Below, one piece after another: positions 26,114 through 35,293 of a stretch of DNA of 64,000 bases. The notes beneath the pieces are model-generated. The model was not told where the DNA came from and searched no databases. It saw only the letters and a program-made list of their open reading frames with translations. Made by a program: the position numbers and the translations under genes. Source of the DNA: Paracoccus versutus (GTDB lineage Bacteria; Pseudomonadota; Alphaproteobacteria; Rhodobacterales; Rhodobacteraceae); the NCBI RefSeq assembly GCF_000763885.1, contig NZ_JRKO01000022.1, forward strand, positions 24,417-88,416, written 5' to 3'. The stretch's first letter is position 1. Each line of letters starts with the position of its first letter.

Positions 26114-26959
26114 TCACCTCTGGCAGAGCGGGCAGAAAAAGCTGGACCGGCCGGATTGGACGATGCGCTGCACCGCGCCCGCGCAGCCCGGCGTCGGGCA
26201 GGGCGCGCCCTCGCGGCCATAGACGCGGAAGGAATGCTGGAAATAGCCCAGCTCGCCCGTCGCCTGCCGGTGGTCGCGCAGGGACGATCCCCCGGCCGCG
26301 ATCGCCTCTTCCAGCACGGCGCGGACATGGCCGACCAGCGCCGCCAGCTCGGGGGCGGCGACCGCTCCGGCCAGCCGGCGCGGGTCGATGCCGGCGCGAT
26401 GCAGCGCCTCCGAGACGTAGATATTGCCCAGCCCCGCCACGATTCGCTGGTCGAGCAGCGCCGCCTTGACCGGCGTGCGCCGCCCGGCCAGGGCCCGCCC
26501 CAGTGCCTCGGGGGTGAAGGCGTCGGACAGGGGCTCGGGCCCCAGATGCGCCAGCAGCGGATGGGTCGCGCCCGGCCCCACCAGGTCCACCATGCCGAAT
26601 CGCCGCGCGTCGTTGAAGGTGATGCGCGTGCCTTGGTCGGTCCAGATCACCACATGGTCGTGGCGCGGCAGGATCGCCGGGTCGCGGTGGAACTCGCCCT
26701 GGCTTTCCCCCTCGATCAGCATCCGCCCCGACATGCCCAGGTGCAAAAGCAGGCTGCCGCGATCCTCCAGCTCGGCCAGGATGTATTTCGAGCGCCGCCG
26801 CAGCCGCGTCACCCGCGCCCCGGTCAGCACCTGCACCAGGTCCGGCGGCAGCGGCCAGCGCAGGTCGGGGCGGCGGGCCTCGGCGCGGGCGATCACGCGG
26901 CCTTCAAGATGCGGCTCAAGGCCGCGCCGGACGGTTTCGACCTCTGGCAGTTCTGGCAT
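26114..26959 (-). CDS. mutM: Formamidopyrimidine-DNA glycosylase
   Basis: A 281-residue bifunctional glycosylase/AP lyase that removes 8-oxoguanine. The N-terminal [13 protein letters not shown] gives the catalytic Pro2 and Glu3, Lys58 is in RRSKYIL, the helix-two-turn-helix contains [21 protein letters not shown], and the C-terminal zinc finger is CPTPGC...CPLC. The length is normal. It is divergent from ubiE. Confidence 0.96.
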   Translation of the reverse strand: MPELPEVETVRRGLEPHLEGRVIARAEARRPDLRWPLPPDLVQVLTGARVTRLRRRSKYILAELEDRGSLLLHLGMSGRMLIEGESQGEFHRDPAILPRHDHVVIWTDQGTRITFNDARRFGMVDLVGPGATHPLLAHLGPEPLSDAFTPEALGRALAGRRTPVKAALLDQRIVAGLGNIYVSEALHRAGIDPRRLAGAVAAPELAALVGHVRAVLEEAIAAGGSSLRDHRQATGELGYFQHSFRVYGREGAPCPTPGCAGAVQRIVQSGRSSFFCPLCQR

Positions 26960-27057
26960 TTTCTTCCCGTTCGTCGCATGGTGCGGCCGCGGCCTTGCTA
27001 TGGCGCGCGGCGCGCTTTCGGACTATCTGGGCGCGAAACGACGGATGGACAAGCGAC

Positions 27058-27810
27058 ATGACCCCTGACGAGCCAAAGCAGACCCATTTCGGCTTCCGCA
27101 CCGTGGCCGAGACGGACAAGGCCGGGCTGGTCCATGGCGTCTTCTCGCGCGTGGCCTCGCGCTATGACGTGATGAACGACCTGATGAGCGGGGGCATCCA
27201 TCGCATCTGGAAGACCGCGATGATGGACTGGCTGGCGCCGCGCGACGGCCAGCACCTCCTGGACGTGGCCGGCGGCACCGGCGACATCGCCTTCCGCTTC
27301 CTGGAGCGCGCGCCGGGCGCCCGCGTCACCGTCTGCGACATGACCGAGTCGATGCTGGTCGAGGGCCGCAAGCGTGCCGAGGCCGGCCAGCTCGCCTCGC
27401 GCCTCGCCTGGGTGACGGGCGACGCGATGCAGCTGCCCTTCGCCGACGACAGCTTCGACCGCTACACGATCAGCTTCGGCATCCGCAACGTCACCCGCAT
27501 CCCCGACGCCCTGGCCGAGGCGCGCCGCGTGCTGCGCCCCGGCGGGCGGCTGATGGTGCTGGAGTTCAGCCAGATGCCGGTGCCGATGCTGCAATGGCTC
27601 TATGACCGCTACAGCTTCAACGTGATCCCGGTCATGGGCCAGATCGTTGCCAACGACCGCGACAGCTACCAGTATCTGGTCGAATCCATCCGCAAGTTCC
27701 CCGACCAGGAAACCTTTGCCGCCATGATCCGCGAGGCGGGCTTCGGCCGCGTGCAATGGCGCAACCTGTCCATGGGCATCGCCGCGCTGCATTCGGGCTG
27801 GAAGCTGTAA
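27058..27810 (+). CDS. ubiE: Ubiquinone/menaquinone C-methyltransferase UbiE
   Basis: A 250-residue SAM-dependent methyltransferase acting on the 2-polyprenyl-benzoquinol ring. SAM motif I is [15 protein letters not shown], with family signatures [17 protein letters not shown] and the late [21 protein letters not shown] ending. The ATG at 27058 gives the usual N-terminus [15 protein letters not shown]. ubiB follows after only 2 bases, as in many alphaproteobacteria. Confidence 0.96.
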   Translation: MTPDEPKQTHFGFRTVAETDKAGLVHGVFSRVASRYDVMNDLMSGGIHRIWKTAMMDWLAPRDGQHLLDVAGGTGDIAFRFLERAPGARVTVCDMTESMLVEGRKRAEAGQLASRLAWVTGDAMQLPFADDSFDRYTISFGIRNVTRIPDALAEARRVLRPGGRLMVLEFSQMPVPMLQWLYDRYSFNVIPVMGQIVANDRDSYQYLVESIRKFPDQETFAAMIREAGFGRVQWRNLSMGIAALHSGWKL

Positions 27811-27812
27811 CG

Positions 27813-29348
27813 ATGCGCGGCCCGCACAACATCTGGCGCCTGATCCGCACCGGCGCCACCTTCGAGCGCACGGGCGCGATGAAGGTCGCGCTGGACGCGG
27901 CGAACGCGCCCGCCGGCATCCGCGTCGCCGCCCGCATCCTGGGCTGGCCCTTCGCCTGGCTCGGCTACAAGGGCGACCCGGCGCTGCCGCCCGTCACCCG
28001 CGCCATCACCGCGCTGGGGCCGGCCTATGTGAAATTCGGCCAGATCCTGTCGACCCGGCCGGACGTGGTGGGCGTGGAGCTGGCCAACCAGCTTTCCATG
28101 CTCCAGGATCGGCTGGCGCCCTTTGCGCAGGAACAGGCGCGCCGCACCGTCGCCGCCGAGCTGGGCCGCCCGGTCGAGGCGCTGTTCAGCGAGTTCTCCG
28201 AGCCGGTGGCCGCCGCCTCGATCGCGCAGGTCCATCGCGCGCGGCGGCTGGACAATGGCCGCGAGGTGGCGGTCAAGGTGCTGCGGCCCGGCATCGAATC
28301 GGCCTTTCGCCGCGACATCGACGCCTTCCATTTCGCCGCCGGCATGATGGAGCGGCTGTCGCCCTCGACCCGCCGGCTGCGGCCGCGCGACGTGGTCGCC
28401 CATTTCGAATCGGTGGTGACTGGAGAGCTGGACCTGCGGCTCGAGGCTGCCTCGGCCTCGGAATTTGCCGAGAACACGTCGGGGGACGAGGGGATGGCGG
28501 TGCCCGCCCCCTATTGGCACCTCAGCGCGCGGCGCGTGCTGACCACCGACTGGGCCGAGGGCGTGCCGATGGGCGATGTCGCGGCGCTGCGGGCGGCCGG
28601 GCACGACCTGCCGACGATCGGCGCGCGGGTGCTGCAGCTTTTCCTGCGCCACGCGCTGCGCGACGGCTATTTCCACGCCGACATGCACCAGGGCAACCTG
28701 AAGGTGGCCAGGAACGGCGACATCGTCATCTATGACTTCGGCATCATGGGCGAGATCGACGAATACACCCGCCGCGTCTATGCCGAGATCCTGATGGGCT
28801 TCATCCGCCGCGACTACGAACGCGTCGCGCGGGTGCATTTCGAGGCAGGCTACGTGCCGCGCGACCGCGACATCAAGGAATTCGCCCGTGCCCTGCGCGC
28901 CGTGGGCGAGCCGATCTTCGGCGCCGATGCCAGCCGCATCTCGATGGCCAACCTGCTGGCCTATCTGTTCGAAGTGACCGAGCGCTTCGGCATGGCCACG
29001 CGGACCGAACTGATCCTGCTGCAACGCACCATGGTCGTGGTCGAGGGTGTGGCGCGCTCGCTCGATCCGCAGATCAACATGTGGGAAGTCGCCAAGCCGG
29101 TGGTGGAAAGCTACATCCGCGACAACCTGGGCCCGCATGCGGCGGTGCGCGACCTGACGCGGGCGGCGCAGGTTCTGGGGCGCTTCGCGCCGCTTCTGCC
29201 GGAATACCTGGAGCGTCGGATGCCCGAGCTGCTGCGCGAACCGCCGCCCCCGCCCGAGCCGCGCCGGCGTCCGGGCCTTGTCGCCGGCATGGCGCTGGGC
29301 GCCGTCGTTGCCCTGGCGGGCGCGGCCTTCGGCGCATGGCTGGGGTAA
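27813..29348 (+). CDS. ubiB: UbiB-type atypical kinase (ubiquinone biosynthesis)
   Basis: A 511-residue ABC1/UbiB protein needed for ubiquinone production in homologues. Motifs in order: YVKFGQILSTRPDV (KxGQ), the Ala-rich loop AAASIAQVHRA, VAVKVLRPG, FHADMHQGNLKV with the catalytic-type Asp, and IYDFGIMGE. A Pro-rich stretch precedes two C-terminal hydrophobic segments. The PPPPPEPRRR linker is a local feature. It forms a two-gene unit with ubiE. Confidence 0.95.
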   Translation: MRGPHNIWRLIRTGATFERTGAMKVALDAANAPAGIRVAARILGWPFAWLGYKGDPALPPVTRAITALGPAYVKFGQILSTRPDVVGVELANQLSMLQDRLAPFAQEQARRTVAAELGRPVEALFSEFSEPVAAASIAQVHRARRLDNGREVAVKVLRPGIESAFRRDIDAFHFAAGMMERLSPSTRRLRPRDVVAHFESVVTGELDLRLEAASASEFAENTSGDEGMAVPAPYWHLSARRVLTTDWAEGVPMGDVAALRAAGHDLPTIGARVLQLFLRHALRDGYFHADMHQGNLKVARNGDIVIYDFGIMGEIDEYTRRVYAEILMGFIRRDYERVARVHFEAGYVPRDRDIKEFARALRAVGEPIFGADASRISMANLLAYLFEVTERFGMATRTELILLQRTMVVVEGVARSLDPQINMWEVAKPVVESYIRDNLGPHAAVRDLTRAAQVLGRFAPLLPEYLERRMPELLREPPPPPEPRRRPGLVAGMALGAVVALAGAAFGAWLG

Positions 29349-29408
29349 GATGCCGCCCGGCCACCGCCGGGGCTTGAGCGCGCCCCGGCTTTCGCCTAAC
29401 GCTGTCGC

Positions 29409-30227
29409 ATGCGGATTCTCTATCTTGGCGATGTGATGGGCCGCGCCGGCCGGCGCGCGATTGCGGAAGGGCTCGGCCCGCTCAAGGAACGGCTGGGCGT
29501 CGATTTCACCGTGGTGAACGGCGAAAACGCCTCGGGCGGCATGGGGCTGACCGGCGGCCATGCCAAGCTGATCCTCGAGGCCGGCGCCGATTGCATCACC
29601 CTGGGCGACCATGCCTTCGACCAGAAGGAAATGCTGTCCTATATCGAGACCGAGCCGCGCGTCATCCGGCCGCTGAACTATTCCAAGGTGGCGCCCGGCC
29701 ATGGCGCGCGGGTCTTCGAGGCGACGCGCGGCCGCAAGGTGCTGGTGGCGCAGGTGCTGGGCCAGGTCTTCATGAAGCGGCCCTTCGACGATCCCTTCTC
29801 GGCCATCGACGCGATCCTGCGCACGCATCCGCTGGGCGGGCTGGTGCAGGCATCGGTCGTGGACATCCATGCCGAGGCCACCAGCGAAAAGATGGCCATG
29901 GGCCATTGGTGCGACGGCCGCGCCAGCCTGGTCGTCGGCACCCATACCCATGTGCCGACCGCCGATACGATGATCCTGAACCGCGGCACCGCATACCAGA
30001 CCGACGCCGGCATGTGCGGCGACTACGACAGCGTGATCGGCATGGAAAAGGCCGAGCCGCTGCGCCGCTTCCTGACCGGCATGGCCTCGGAACGCTTCAC
30101 CCCGGCCGAGGGCGAGGCGACGCTTTCGGGCGTGCTGGTCACAACCGATGACCGCACCGGCAAGGCGGTCGCGGTCCAGGCGGTGCGCCAGGGCGGCAGG
30201 CTGGATGCCACGCAGCTTCCTGCCTGA
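29409..30227 (+). CDS. YmdB-type metallophosphoesterase
   Basis: A 272-residue calcineurin-like phosphoesterase of the YmdB group (2',3'-cyclic nucleotide phosphodiesterase in Bacillus). Metal ligands lie in LGDVMGRAGR (Asp8), VNGENASGGMG, ITLGDHAFDQKE and GTHTHVPTAD. The conserved AYQTDAGMCGDYDSVIGMEK is diagnostic. The biological role in alphaproteobacteria is not established. It is 60 bases after ubiB on the same strand. Confidence 0.88.
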   Translation: MRILYLGDVMGRAGRRAIAEGLGPLKERLGVDFTVVNGENASGGMGLTGGHAKLILEAGADCITLGDHAFDQKEMLSYIETEPRVIRPLNYSKVAPGHGARVFEATRGRKVLVAQVLGQVFMKRPFDDPFSAIDAILRTHPLGGLVQASVVDIHAEATSEKMAMGHWCDGRASLVVGTHTHVPTADTMILNRGTAYQTDAGMCGDYDSVIGMEKAEPLRRFLTGMASERFTPAEGEATLSGVLVTTDDRTGKAVAVQAVRQGGRLDATQLPA

Positions 30228-30249
30228 AGGCGACGGTGCCCTCGTGCTT

Positions 30250-30277
30250 TTGCTTGCGGCGGCGGAGAAAATAATTC
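30250..30277 (+). promoter_or_regulatory. Candidate promoter of the ion transporter gene
   Basis: TTGCTT (30250-30255) and TAATTC (30272-30277), spaced by 16 bases, lie in an AT-rich pocket about 50 bases before the ATG at 30328. The match is partial. Confidence 0.4.
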
Positions 30278-30327
30278 TATTACCCATCGAAAGGGCCGTG
30301 ATTTAACGGCGCACGGGACAGGATTGC

Positions 30328-32106
30328 ATGCTGGGCTTTGAACTGACCGGAACCAATGCGGCGGTGGCGATGCTGATCATCGTGACCATCATGTTCATCG
30401 AGTTCATTCGCGAAAAGCACCCGCCCGAAGTCGTGGCCATCGGCACTGCCGCGGTGATGCTGCTGCTGGGCCTTCTGCCGATCAAGGACGCGGCCGGGGT
30501 GCTGTCGAACTCGGCGCCCTGGACCATCGCCTTCATGTTCCTGATCATGGGCGGACTTCTGCGGACCGGAGCTTTGGAAATCATGTCCCGCCTCGTGACC
30601 GCACGGGCGACCAGCCATCCGCGCTTCACCATCGGCGCGCTGTTCCTGTTCGTGATCCTGGCCTCGGCGATCATGAACAACACGCCAGTGGTGGCGGTCA
30701 TGATCCCGATCTTCATCCAGCTGGCGCTGCGACTGGGTTTCTCGCCCTCGAAGCTGCTGATGCCGCTGAGCTATTTCACCATCCTGGGCGGGATGATGAC
30801 GCTGATCGGCACCTCGACCAACCTGCTGGTCGACGGCGTGGCCCGCGAACAGGGCATGGTGCCCTTCACCATCTTCGAGATCGCCCCGGTCGGCATCGCC
30901 ATCACGCTTGCGGGCGTCGCCTATTTCGCCACCATCGGCTGGCGGCTTCTGCCCGACCGCACCTCGCTGGCCGGCTTCCTCGGCACCCGACGCGAGATGA
31001 AATATTTCACCGAGGTCGCCATCCCCGAGGATTCCAGCCTGGTCGGCCAGCCGGTGCTGGCCGCGCCGATCTTCAAGCGCGAGGCGGTGCGGGTGATCGA
31101 CGTGCTGCGCGGCGACGCCTCGCTGCGTCGCAACCTGGCCGAGGTGGTGCTGGAACCGGGCGACCGCGTGGTGCTGCGCTCGGAAATGGCCGACCTGCTG
31201 GAGATGCAGGCCAACAAGAATTTCCAGATGGTGGACAAGCTCAGCTCGGTCGCGACCAACACGGTCGAGGTGCTGATCTCGCCCGGCGCGCGGCTGGTCG
31301 GGCGGCGGCTGGGCGACATGCGCCTGCGGCGGCGCTATGGCGTCTATGTTCTGGCCGCGCATCGCCGCAGCCAGAACATCGGCCGCCAGCTCGACGACCT
31401 GGTGGTGCAGGTCGGCGACACGCTGTTGCTGGAAGGCGCGCCCGAGGACATCGCCCGGCTGGCCGCGGACATGGAACTGGTCGATGTCTCGCGCCCCTCG
31501 GCCCGGCCCTATCGCCGCGCCAAGGCGCCGATCGCTATCGTATGCCTGCTGTCGGTGGTCACGCTGGCGGCGCTGGACGTGGCGCCGATCATGGCGCTGG
31601 CCTTCATGGCCTCGGCGATCATCCTGATCACCCGCTGCGTCGATGCCGAAGAGGCGTTCTCCTTTGTCGATGCCCGGCTGCTGGCGATGATCTTTGCCAT
31701 GCTGGCGGTGGGCGAGGCGCTGGAACATACCGGCACGGTCAACCTGGTGGTGGATGTGGTCGCGCCCCATCTTTCCGGCCTGCCGCCCTTTGCCACGCTG
31801 ATCGCGGTCTATTTCCTGGGCCTGGTGATGACCGAGGTGCTGTCGAACAATGCCGTCGCGGTGCTGCTGACGCCGGTCGCCATCGCGCTGGCGAAATCGC
31901 TGGGCCATGACCCGCGCGCCTATGTGGTGGCGGTGATGTTCTCGGCCACGGTCGCCTTCGCCACGCCCATCGGCTACCAGACCCATCTGATGGTCTATGG
32001 CCCCGGCGGCTACAGATTCAGCGATTTCGTCAAGGTCGGCGTGCCGCTGGACATCATCTGCGGCATCGTCGCCTGCCTGACCATCCCGCTGTTCTGGCCG
32101 CTCTAG
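30328..32106 (+). CDS. SLC13/DASS-type anion transporter with TrkA-C domains
   Basis: A 592-residue membrane transporter. An N-terminal membrane half contains the SNT-type motif ASAIMNNTPVVAVMIPI and GTSTNLLVDG, a cytoplasmic region (about 210-390) contains two TrkA-C-like domains (SLVGQPVLAA..., RLVGRRLGDM...), and a second membrane half repeats the motif as MTEVLSNNAVAVLLTPVAIALA with ATPIGYQTHLMVYGPGGYRF. This layout is known in proteins annotated as sulfate or dicarboxylate transporters. The substrate cannot be assigned by sequence reading. It is convergent with olsA. Confidence 0.88.
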   Translation: MLGFELTGTNAAVAMLIIVTIMFIEFIREKHPPEVVAIGTAAVMLLLGLLPIKDAAGVLSNSAPWTIAFMFLIMGGLLRTGALEIMSRLVTARATSHPRFTIGALFLFVILASAIMNNTPVVAVMIPIFIQLALRLGFSPSKLLMPLSYFTILGGMMTLIGTSTNLLVDGVAREQGMVPFTIFEIAPVGIAITLAGVAYFATIGWRLLPDRTSLAGFLGTRREMKYFTEVAIPEDSSLVGQPVLAAPIFKREAVRVIDVLRGDASLRRNLAEVVLEPGDRVVLRSEMADLLEMQANKNFQMVDKLSSVATNTVEVLISPGARLVGRRLGDMRLRRRYGVYVLAAHRRSQNIGRQLDDLVVQVGDTLLLEGAPEDIARLAADMELVDVSRPSARPYRRAKAPIAIVCLLSVVTLAALDVAPIMALAFMASAIILITRCVDAEEAFSFVDARLLAMIFAMLAVGEALEHTGTVNLVVDVVAPHLSGLPPFATLIAVYFLGLVMTEVLSNNAVAVLLTPVAIALAKSLGHDPRAYVVAVMFSATVAFATPIGYQTHLMVYGPGGYRFSDFVKVGVPLDIICGIVACLTIPLFWPL

Positions 32107-32138
32107 GCGGCGGCGCGGTCTCGGCGTCACGGCTGCCG

Positions 32139-32227
32139 GGGTATTTGAACAACAGAGAAGGCGAACCTCTGGAGCTCCCCGGCCTGCTTGGGCGTGCCTT
32201 GCGGCTTTCTCTGTTGCACAAATACCC
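32139..32227. repeat. 22-base motif, copies 3 and 4 as an inverted pair
   Basis: GGGTATTTG-AAC-AACAGAGAAG on the plus strand (32139-32160) faces its inverted copy at 32206-32227 (minus strand GGGTATTTG-TGC-AACAGAGAAA), with a 45-base spacer. A transcript would fold into a 22-bp stem with few mismatches. It lies between convergent genes. Confidence 0.75.
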
Positions 32228-32254
32228 ATGCGACAGCGTCGTCGGCGCGGCGCG

Positions 32255-33088
32255 TCAGCCCTGGTCGAAGCCCTGACGCACCGCCGTTTCCGCCTTGGCG
32301 GAAAGCGTCTTGCGGGTCTCTGCCGCGACCGGGATCGGCGACAGCAGCCGCACCGCGACCGAGCCCTGGCGCGGCTCTGCCAGCACCGCGAGCAGATGCG
32401 GCCCCAGCGCCATGTCGCCCCACCAGCCGTAAAAGCGCGGATCGCGGCCCTCGGGCGCATGATAGGTCGCGCTCATCGGCTGGATCGCCAGCCCCTCGGG
32501 CAGGGCGGGATCCAGGAAGCCCTGGAACAGCGTCGGCTTGAAGGGCAGCACGCGGCGCCCGTCGCTGCTGGTCCCTTCGGGGAAGAACAGCAGCCGGTGG
32601 CCGGCGCGGGTGCGGGCGGCGAATTCCTCGGCCTGGGCGCGGGCGAGCCTGGGGTCGCGGGCGACGAAATGCGTGTCGGTGACGCGGGTCAGGATGTTGA
32701 TCCCCGGCCAGCCCGCCACCTCGGATTTCGAGACGAAGAACACCGGCATCGCTGCGTTCAGCACGAAGATGTCGAGCCAGCTGGAATGGTTCGCCACCAC
32801 CGCGCCGGGGCCGCGCATCGGCCGGCCGATGCAGCGCCAGCGCAGGCCCATGATCCCCAGGCAGATGCGGCAGACGCCCTGCACCCAGGGGCCGGTCAGC
32901 GGGCGGCGCGGGCCGGTGAACAGCCGCTCGGCCAGGCGCAGCGGCAGGATCAGCAGCACGCCGAGCGCCAGCACCAGGACGATGCCGCCGCCGCGCAGCA
33001 GCACCAGCAGCCAGCCGAGCGCGCCGGGCCGTGGAGTGGCCGGCGGCGCGACCGCGTCCCGCCAGGTGGAGCGGTTGCCCTCGCTCAT
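32255..33088 (-). CDS. olsA: Lyso-ornithine lipid O-acyltransferase / 1-acylglycerol-3-phosphate acyltransferase
   Basis: A 277-residue PlsC-type acyltransferase. The catalytic HX4D motif is H101-SSWL-D106, and the second motif FPEGTS is at 169-174. A hydrophobic N-terminal helix (25-50) anchors it in the membrane. The start overlaps the olsB stop by 4 bases (ATGA). With OlsB as partner it should acylate lyso-ornithine lipid to ornithine lipid, a phosphorus-free membrane lipid. OlsA enzymes of this kind can also act on lysophosphatidic acid. Confidence 0.9.
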   Translation of the reverse strand: MSEGNRSTWRDAVAPPATPRPGALGWLLVLLRGGGIVLVLALGVLLILPLRLAERLFTGPRRPLTGPWVQGVCRICLGIMGLRWRCIGRPMRGPGAVVANHSSWLDIFVLNAAMPVFFVSKSEVAGWPGINILTRVTDTHFVARDPRLARAQAEEFAARTRAGHRLLFFPEGTSSDGRRVLPFKPTLFQGFLDPALPEGLAIQPMSATYHAPEGRDPRFYGWWGDMALGPHLLAVLAEPRQGSVAVRLLSPIPVAAETRKTLSAKAETAVRQGFDQG

Positions 33089-33864
33089 TGTCCCTGCCGG
33101 GCTTCGTAGAACCTGCGGTGCTTGGCCGACATCGCCTGGGTATCGACCATCAGGAACACATCGGTGGTGTTGAAGGCGCGGTCGAGCCAGGCGCCTTCGC
33201 CGACCATGCCGCCCAGCCGCAGATAGGCCTTGATCAGCGCCGGCATCCCGGTCATGGCGGCGCGGCGATCCAGCTGTTCGGGCGCAACCAGGTCCATGCG
33301 GCGATAGCCGTCGGGCCGGGCGCGGGGCCGGATCGCCTCGGGCGCCAGGTGGTGGTGGTAAAGCCAGGACAGCGGCTGGGCCAGCGCCTGCACGTCCGTG
33401 CCGTGGAACGAGGCGACGCCGAACAGGATCTCGATCCCGCGCGCCAGCACGTAATCGGCCAGCGCGTTCCACATCAGGAACATGCCCGAGCCGCCGCGAT
33501 AGGCCGGATCGACGCAGGACCGGCCCAGCTCCAGCAGCGACCGCCCCGAGGCGCGCAGCGGCGCGAGGTCGTATTCGCTGTCGCAATAGAAGCGGCCAAA
33601 GGCCTCGGCCCGGTCGCCCGGCAACAGCCGATAGACGCCGACCACATGGTCCAGCGCCTCGCGCGAGCGGCGGTCGTCCACCAGCACCAGATGATCCACC
33701 ACCGGGTCGAACTCGTCGCGCTCGAACCGGTTCATGTGGTCGACCAGAGGGCCGTCGCCGCCCAGTTCCTCGACGAAGACGCGATAGCGCAGGCGCTGCG
33801 CGGCCAGAAGATCGGCTTCCTCGGTGGCGAGACGGGTCGCGAAATAGGAGGTTTCCGGCGTCAT
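33085..33864 (-). CDS. olsB: L-ornithine N-alpha-acyltransferase
   Basis: A 259-residue GNAT-fold acyltransferase that puts a 3-hydroxyacyl chain from acyl-ACP onto ornithine, the first step of ornithine lipid synthesis. Family signatures: RLRYRVFVEELG, FDPVVDHLVLVD, LLELGRSCVDPAYRGG and the C-terminal LIKAYLRLGG...DRAFNTTDVFLMVDT. It is often annotated as hemolysin-like. Downstream olsA overlaps by 4 bases. Confidence 0.93.
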   Translation of the reverse strand: MTPETSYFATRLATEEADLLAAQRLRYRVFVEELGGDGPLVDHMNRFERDEFDPVVDHLVLVDDRRSREALDHVVGVYRLLPGDRAEAFGRFYCDSEYDLAPLRASGRSLLELGRSCVDPAYRGGSGMFLMWNALADYVLARGIEILFGVASFHGTDVQALAQPLSWLYHHHLAPEAIRPRARPDGYRRMDLVAPEQLDRRAAMTGMPALIKAYLRLGGMVGEGAWLDRAFNTTDVFLMVDTQAMSAKHRRFYEARQGQ

Positions 33865-34003
33865 CTTACGGCCTGCTATCCCCGGCTTATGGCATCTTGC
33901 GCCCGTGTCTAGGCGGGGGAACGCGACATTGCAACCGCCAGCAGGCCCGGCGTTTCAACAGCGGTTGACTCGCGCAAAAGTTGAATTACTCTGCAATGGT
34001 CGC

Positions 34004-34183
34004 CTAAAAAGGGTCGGTTGTGACCAGTTCAAGATTGATATGTCTGCCGTTCACCACCTGCTTGCCGGCATTGGTGAAATTGATGGTGATGCGGTCACCG
34101 ATGCGCGACTGGACCTGCCCGGTGCCCCATTCCGGCGCGCCGGGATGGCGCACGATCATGCCGGGTTCCAGGATTTCATTCAT
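34004..34183 (-). CDS. Small DUF3553-like protein (59 residues)
   Basis: A short gene encoding MNEILEPGMIVRHPGAPEW, then GTGQVQSRIGDRITINFTNAGKQ and VVNGRHINLELVTTDPF. The pattern PGMxVRHPxxPEWGxGQVQS is that of DUF3553, a compact SH3- or Tudor-like fold with resemblance to the C-terminal domain of UvrD-type helicases. GAAAGGGCGTGAG precedes the ATG; a second ATG overlaps at 34179. It is divergent from chpT, with 40 bases between starts. The function is unknown. Confidence 0.8.
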   Translation of the reverse strand: MNEILEPGMIVRHPGAPEWGTGQVQSRIGDRITINFTNAGKQVVNGRHINLELVTTDPF

Positions 34184-34223
34184 CTCACGCCCTTTCCCGA
34201 GACAGCATGCAGGCTAGCCTTCC

Positions 34224-34880
34224 ATGGACGATCTGACAATCCATTGCCCGCCCGACACCCCCGGCGCGGTCTCGCCCGAGCGGCTGGCCGCGCTGGTCGG
34301 CTCGCGGCTGTGCCACGACATCGTCTCTCCTTTGGGCGCCATCGGCAACGGGCTGGAGCTGCTGCAGCTTTCGGGTGACTGGCCGGGCATCGACGACAGC
34401 CCCGAGATGCAGCTGATCGCCGAAAGCGTCGAGGCGGCGCGGGCGCGGATACGCTGGTTCCGCGTGGCCTTCGGCCATGCCGCGCCGGACCAGCGCCTTG
34501 GTCTGGCCGAACTGGCCGCGCTGCTGGCCGAAGTCGAGAAGGGCGGCCGCATCCGCCTGCGGCTGGAGGCCGAGGGCGACCTGCCGCGCATCGAGGCGCG
34601 CCTGATCCTGCTGGCGCTGATGTGCCTTGAGACGGCGATGCCCTGGGGCGGCAGCGTGCTGGTCTGCCGCGGCGCCCAGGGCTGGCGGCTGGTCGCCGAA
34701 TGCAGCCGCATCCGGTCCGATCCGGCGCTGTGGTCCTGGCTTGGCCCCGACGGGGACCGGGCGCGGCCAGAACCGGGCGCCTCCGAGGTGCATTTCCCGC
34801 TGCTGGCCGGTTTTGCCTGCGCCGCCAACCGGCCGCTGGCCTGGGAACTGGACGAGACCGGCGGCGAGATCTCGTTCTGA
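34224..34880 (+). CDS. chpT: Histidine phosphotransferase ChpT
   Basis: A 218-residue phosphotransfer protein that moves phosphate from CckA to CtrA and CpdR. The phosphorylated His31 is in SRLCHDIVSPLGAIGNGLELL, the hallmark of ChpT, followed by a degenerate ATPase-like domain that does not bind ATP in homologues. The length is normal. In Rhodobacterales this relay controls motility, gene-transfer agents and other traits rather than essential cell-cycle steps. A CtrA-type site is seen elsewhere in the window (9850). Confidence 0.9.
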   Translation: MDDLTIHCPPDTPGAVSPERLAALVGSRLCHDIVSPLGAIGNGLELLQLSGDWPGIDDSPEMQLIAESVEAARARIRWFRVAFGHAAPDQRLGLAELAALLAEVEKGGRIRLRLEAEGDLPRIEARLILLALMCLETAMPWGGSVLVCRGAQGWRLVAECSRIRSDPALWSWLGPDGDRARPEPGASEVHFPLLAGFACAANRPLAWELDETGGEISF

Positions 34881-35293
34881 GGCTCTCTGCCGGGCTTTTG
34901 GGGCCGGACCCGCCGTGGTTTGGGTGGGCTATGCCGGCCATGGATGCGGCCTGTCCCTGGAAAGCCTCTCCGCGCCGTGAGCGCGGCTTTGCCGGAATCG
35001 CCCGCCCCGCAACTCATGCCAAGCGAGCGCCGCCGCTACCTTGCCCGGCGCGGCAAACCGGCCTTCGCCGAGAGCCGGTCGCCGCGATCTGGATCGGCGG
35101 CGGCGGCGCTTCGGCAGGCGTCATGCTGCGGCCCTGGACGAACGGTCGCGCCGTGCGGCCTGCATCACCTGCGCGCCAATCCAGCCTTTCGGCAAGGCAC
35201 GGGGCCTTGCGCGACACCGACCACGGCGCATCCGTGGCCGCTGCCGCCAAACGGGGCGATGCGGCGGCCCCGGCGCAGCCTTTCGGGCGAGGA
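34881..35293. other. Gene-free interval between convergent chpT and proA
   Basis: 413 bases with no frame that shows normal codon use, start signal or recognisable domain. Translations are rich in Arg/Pro/Ala and look like antisense noise. No repeat, tRNA or terminator with a U-tract was found. It may be the remains of a lost gene. Confidence 0.5.
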
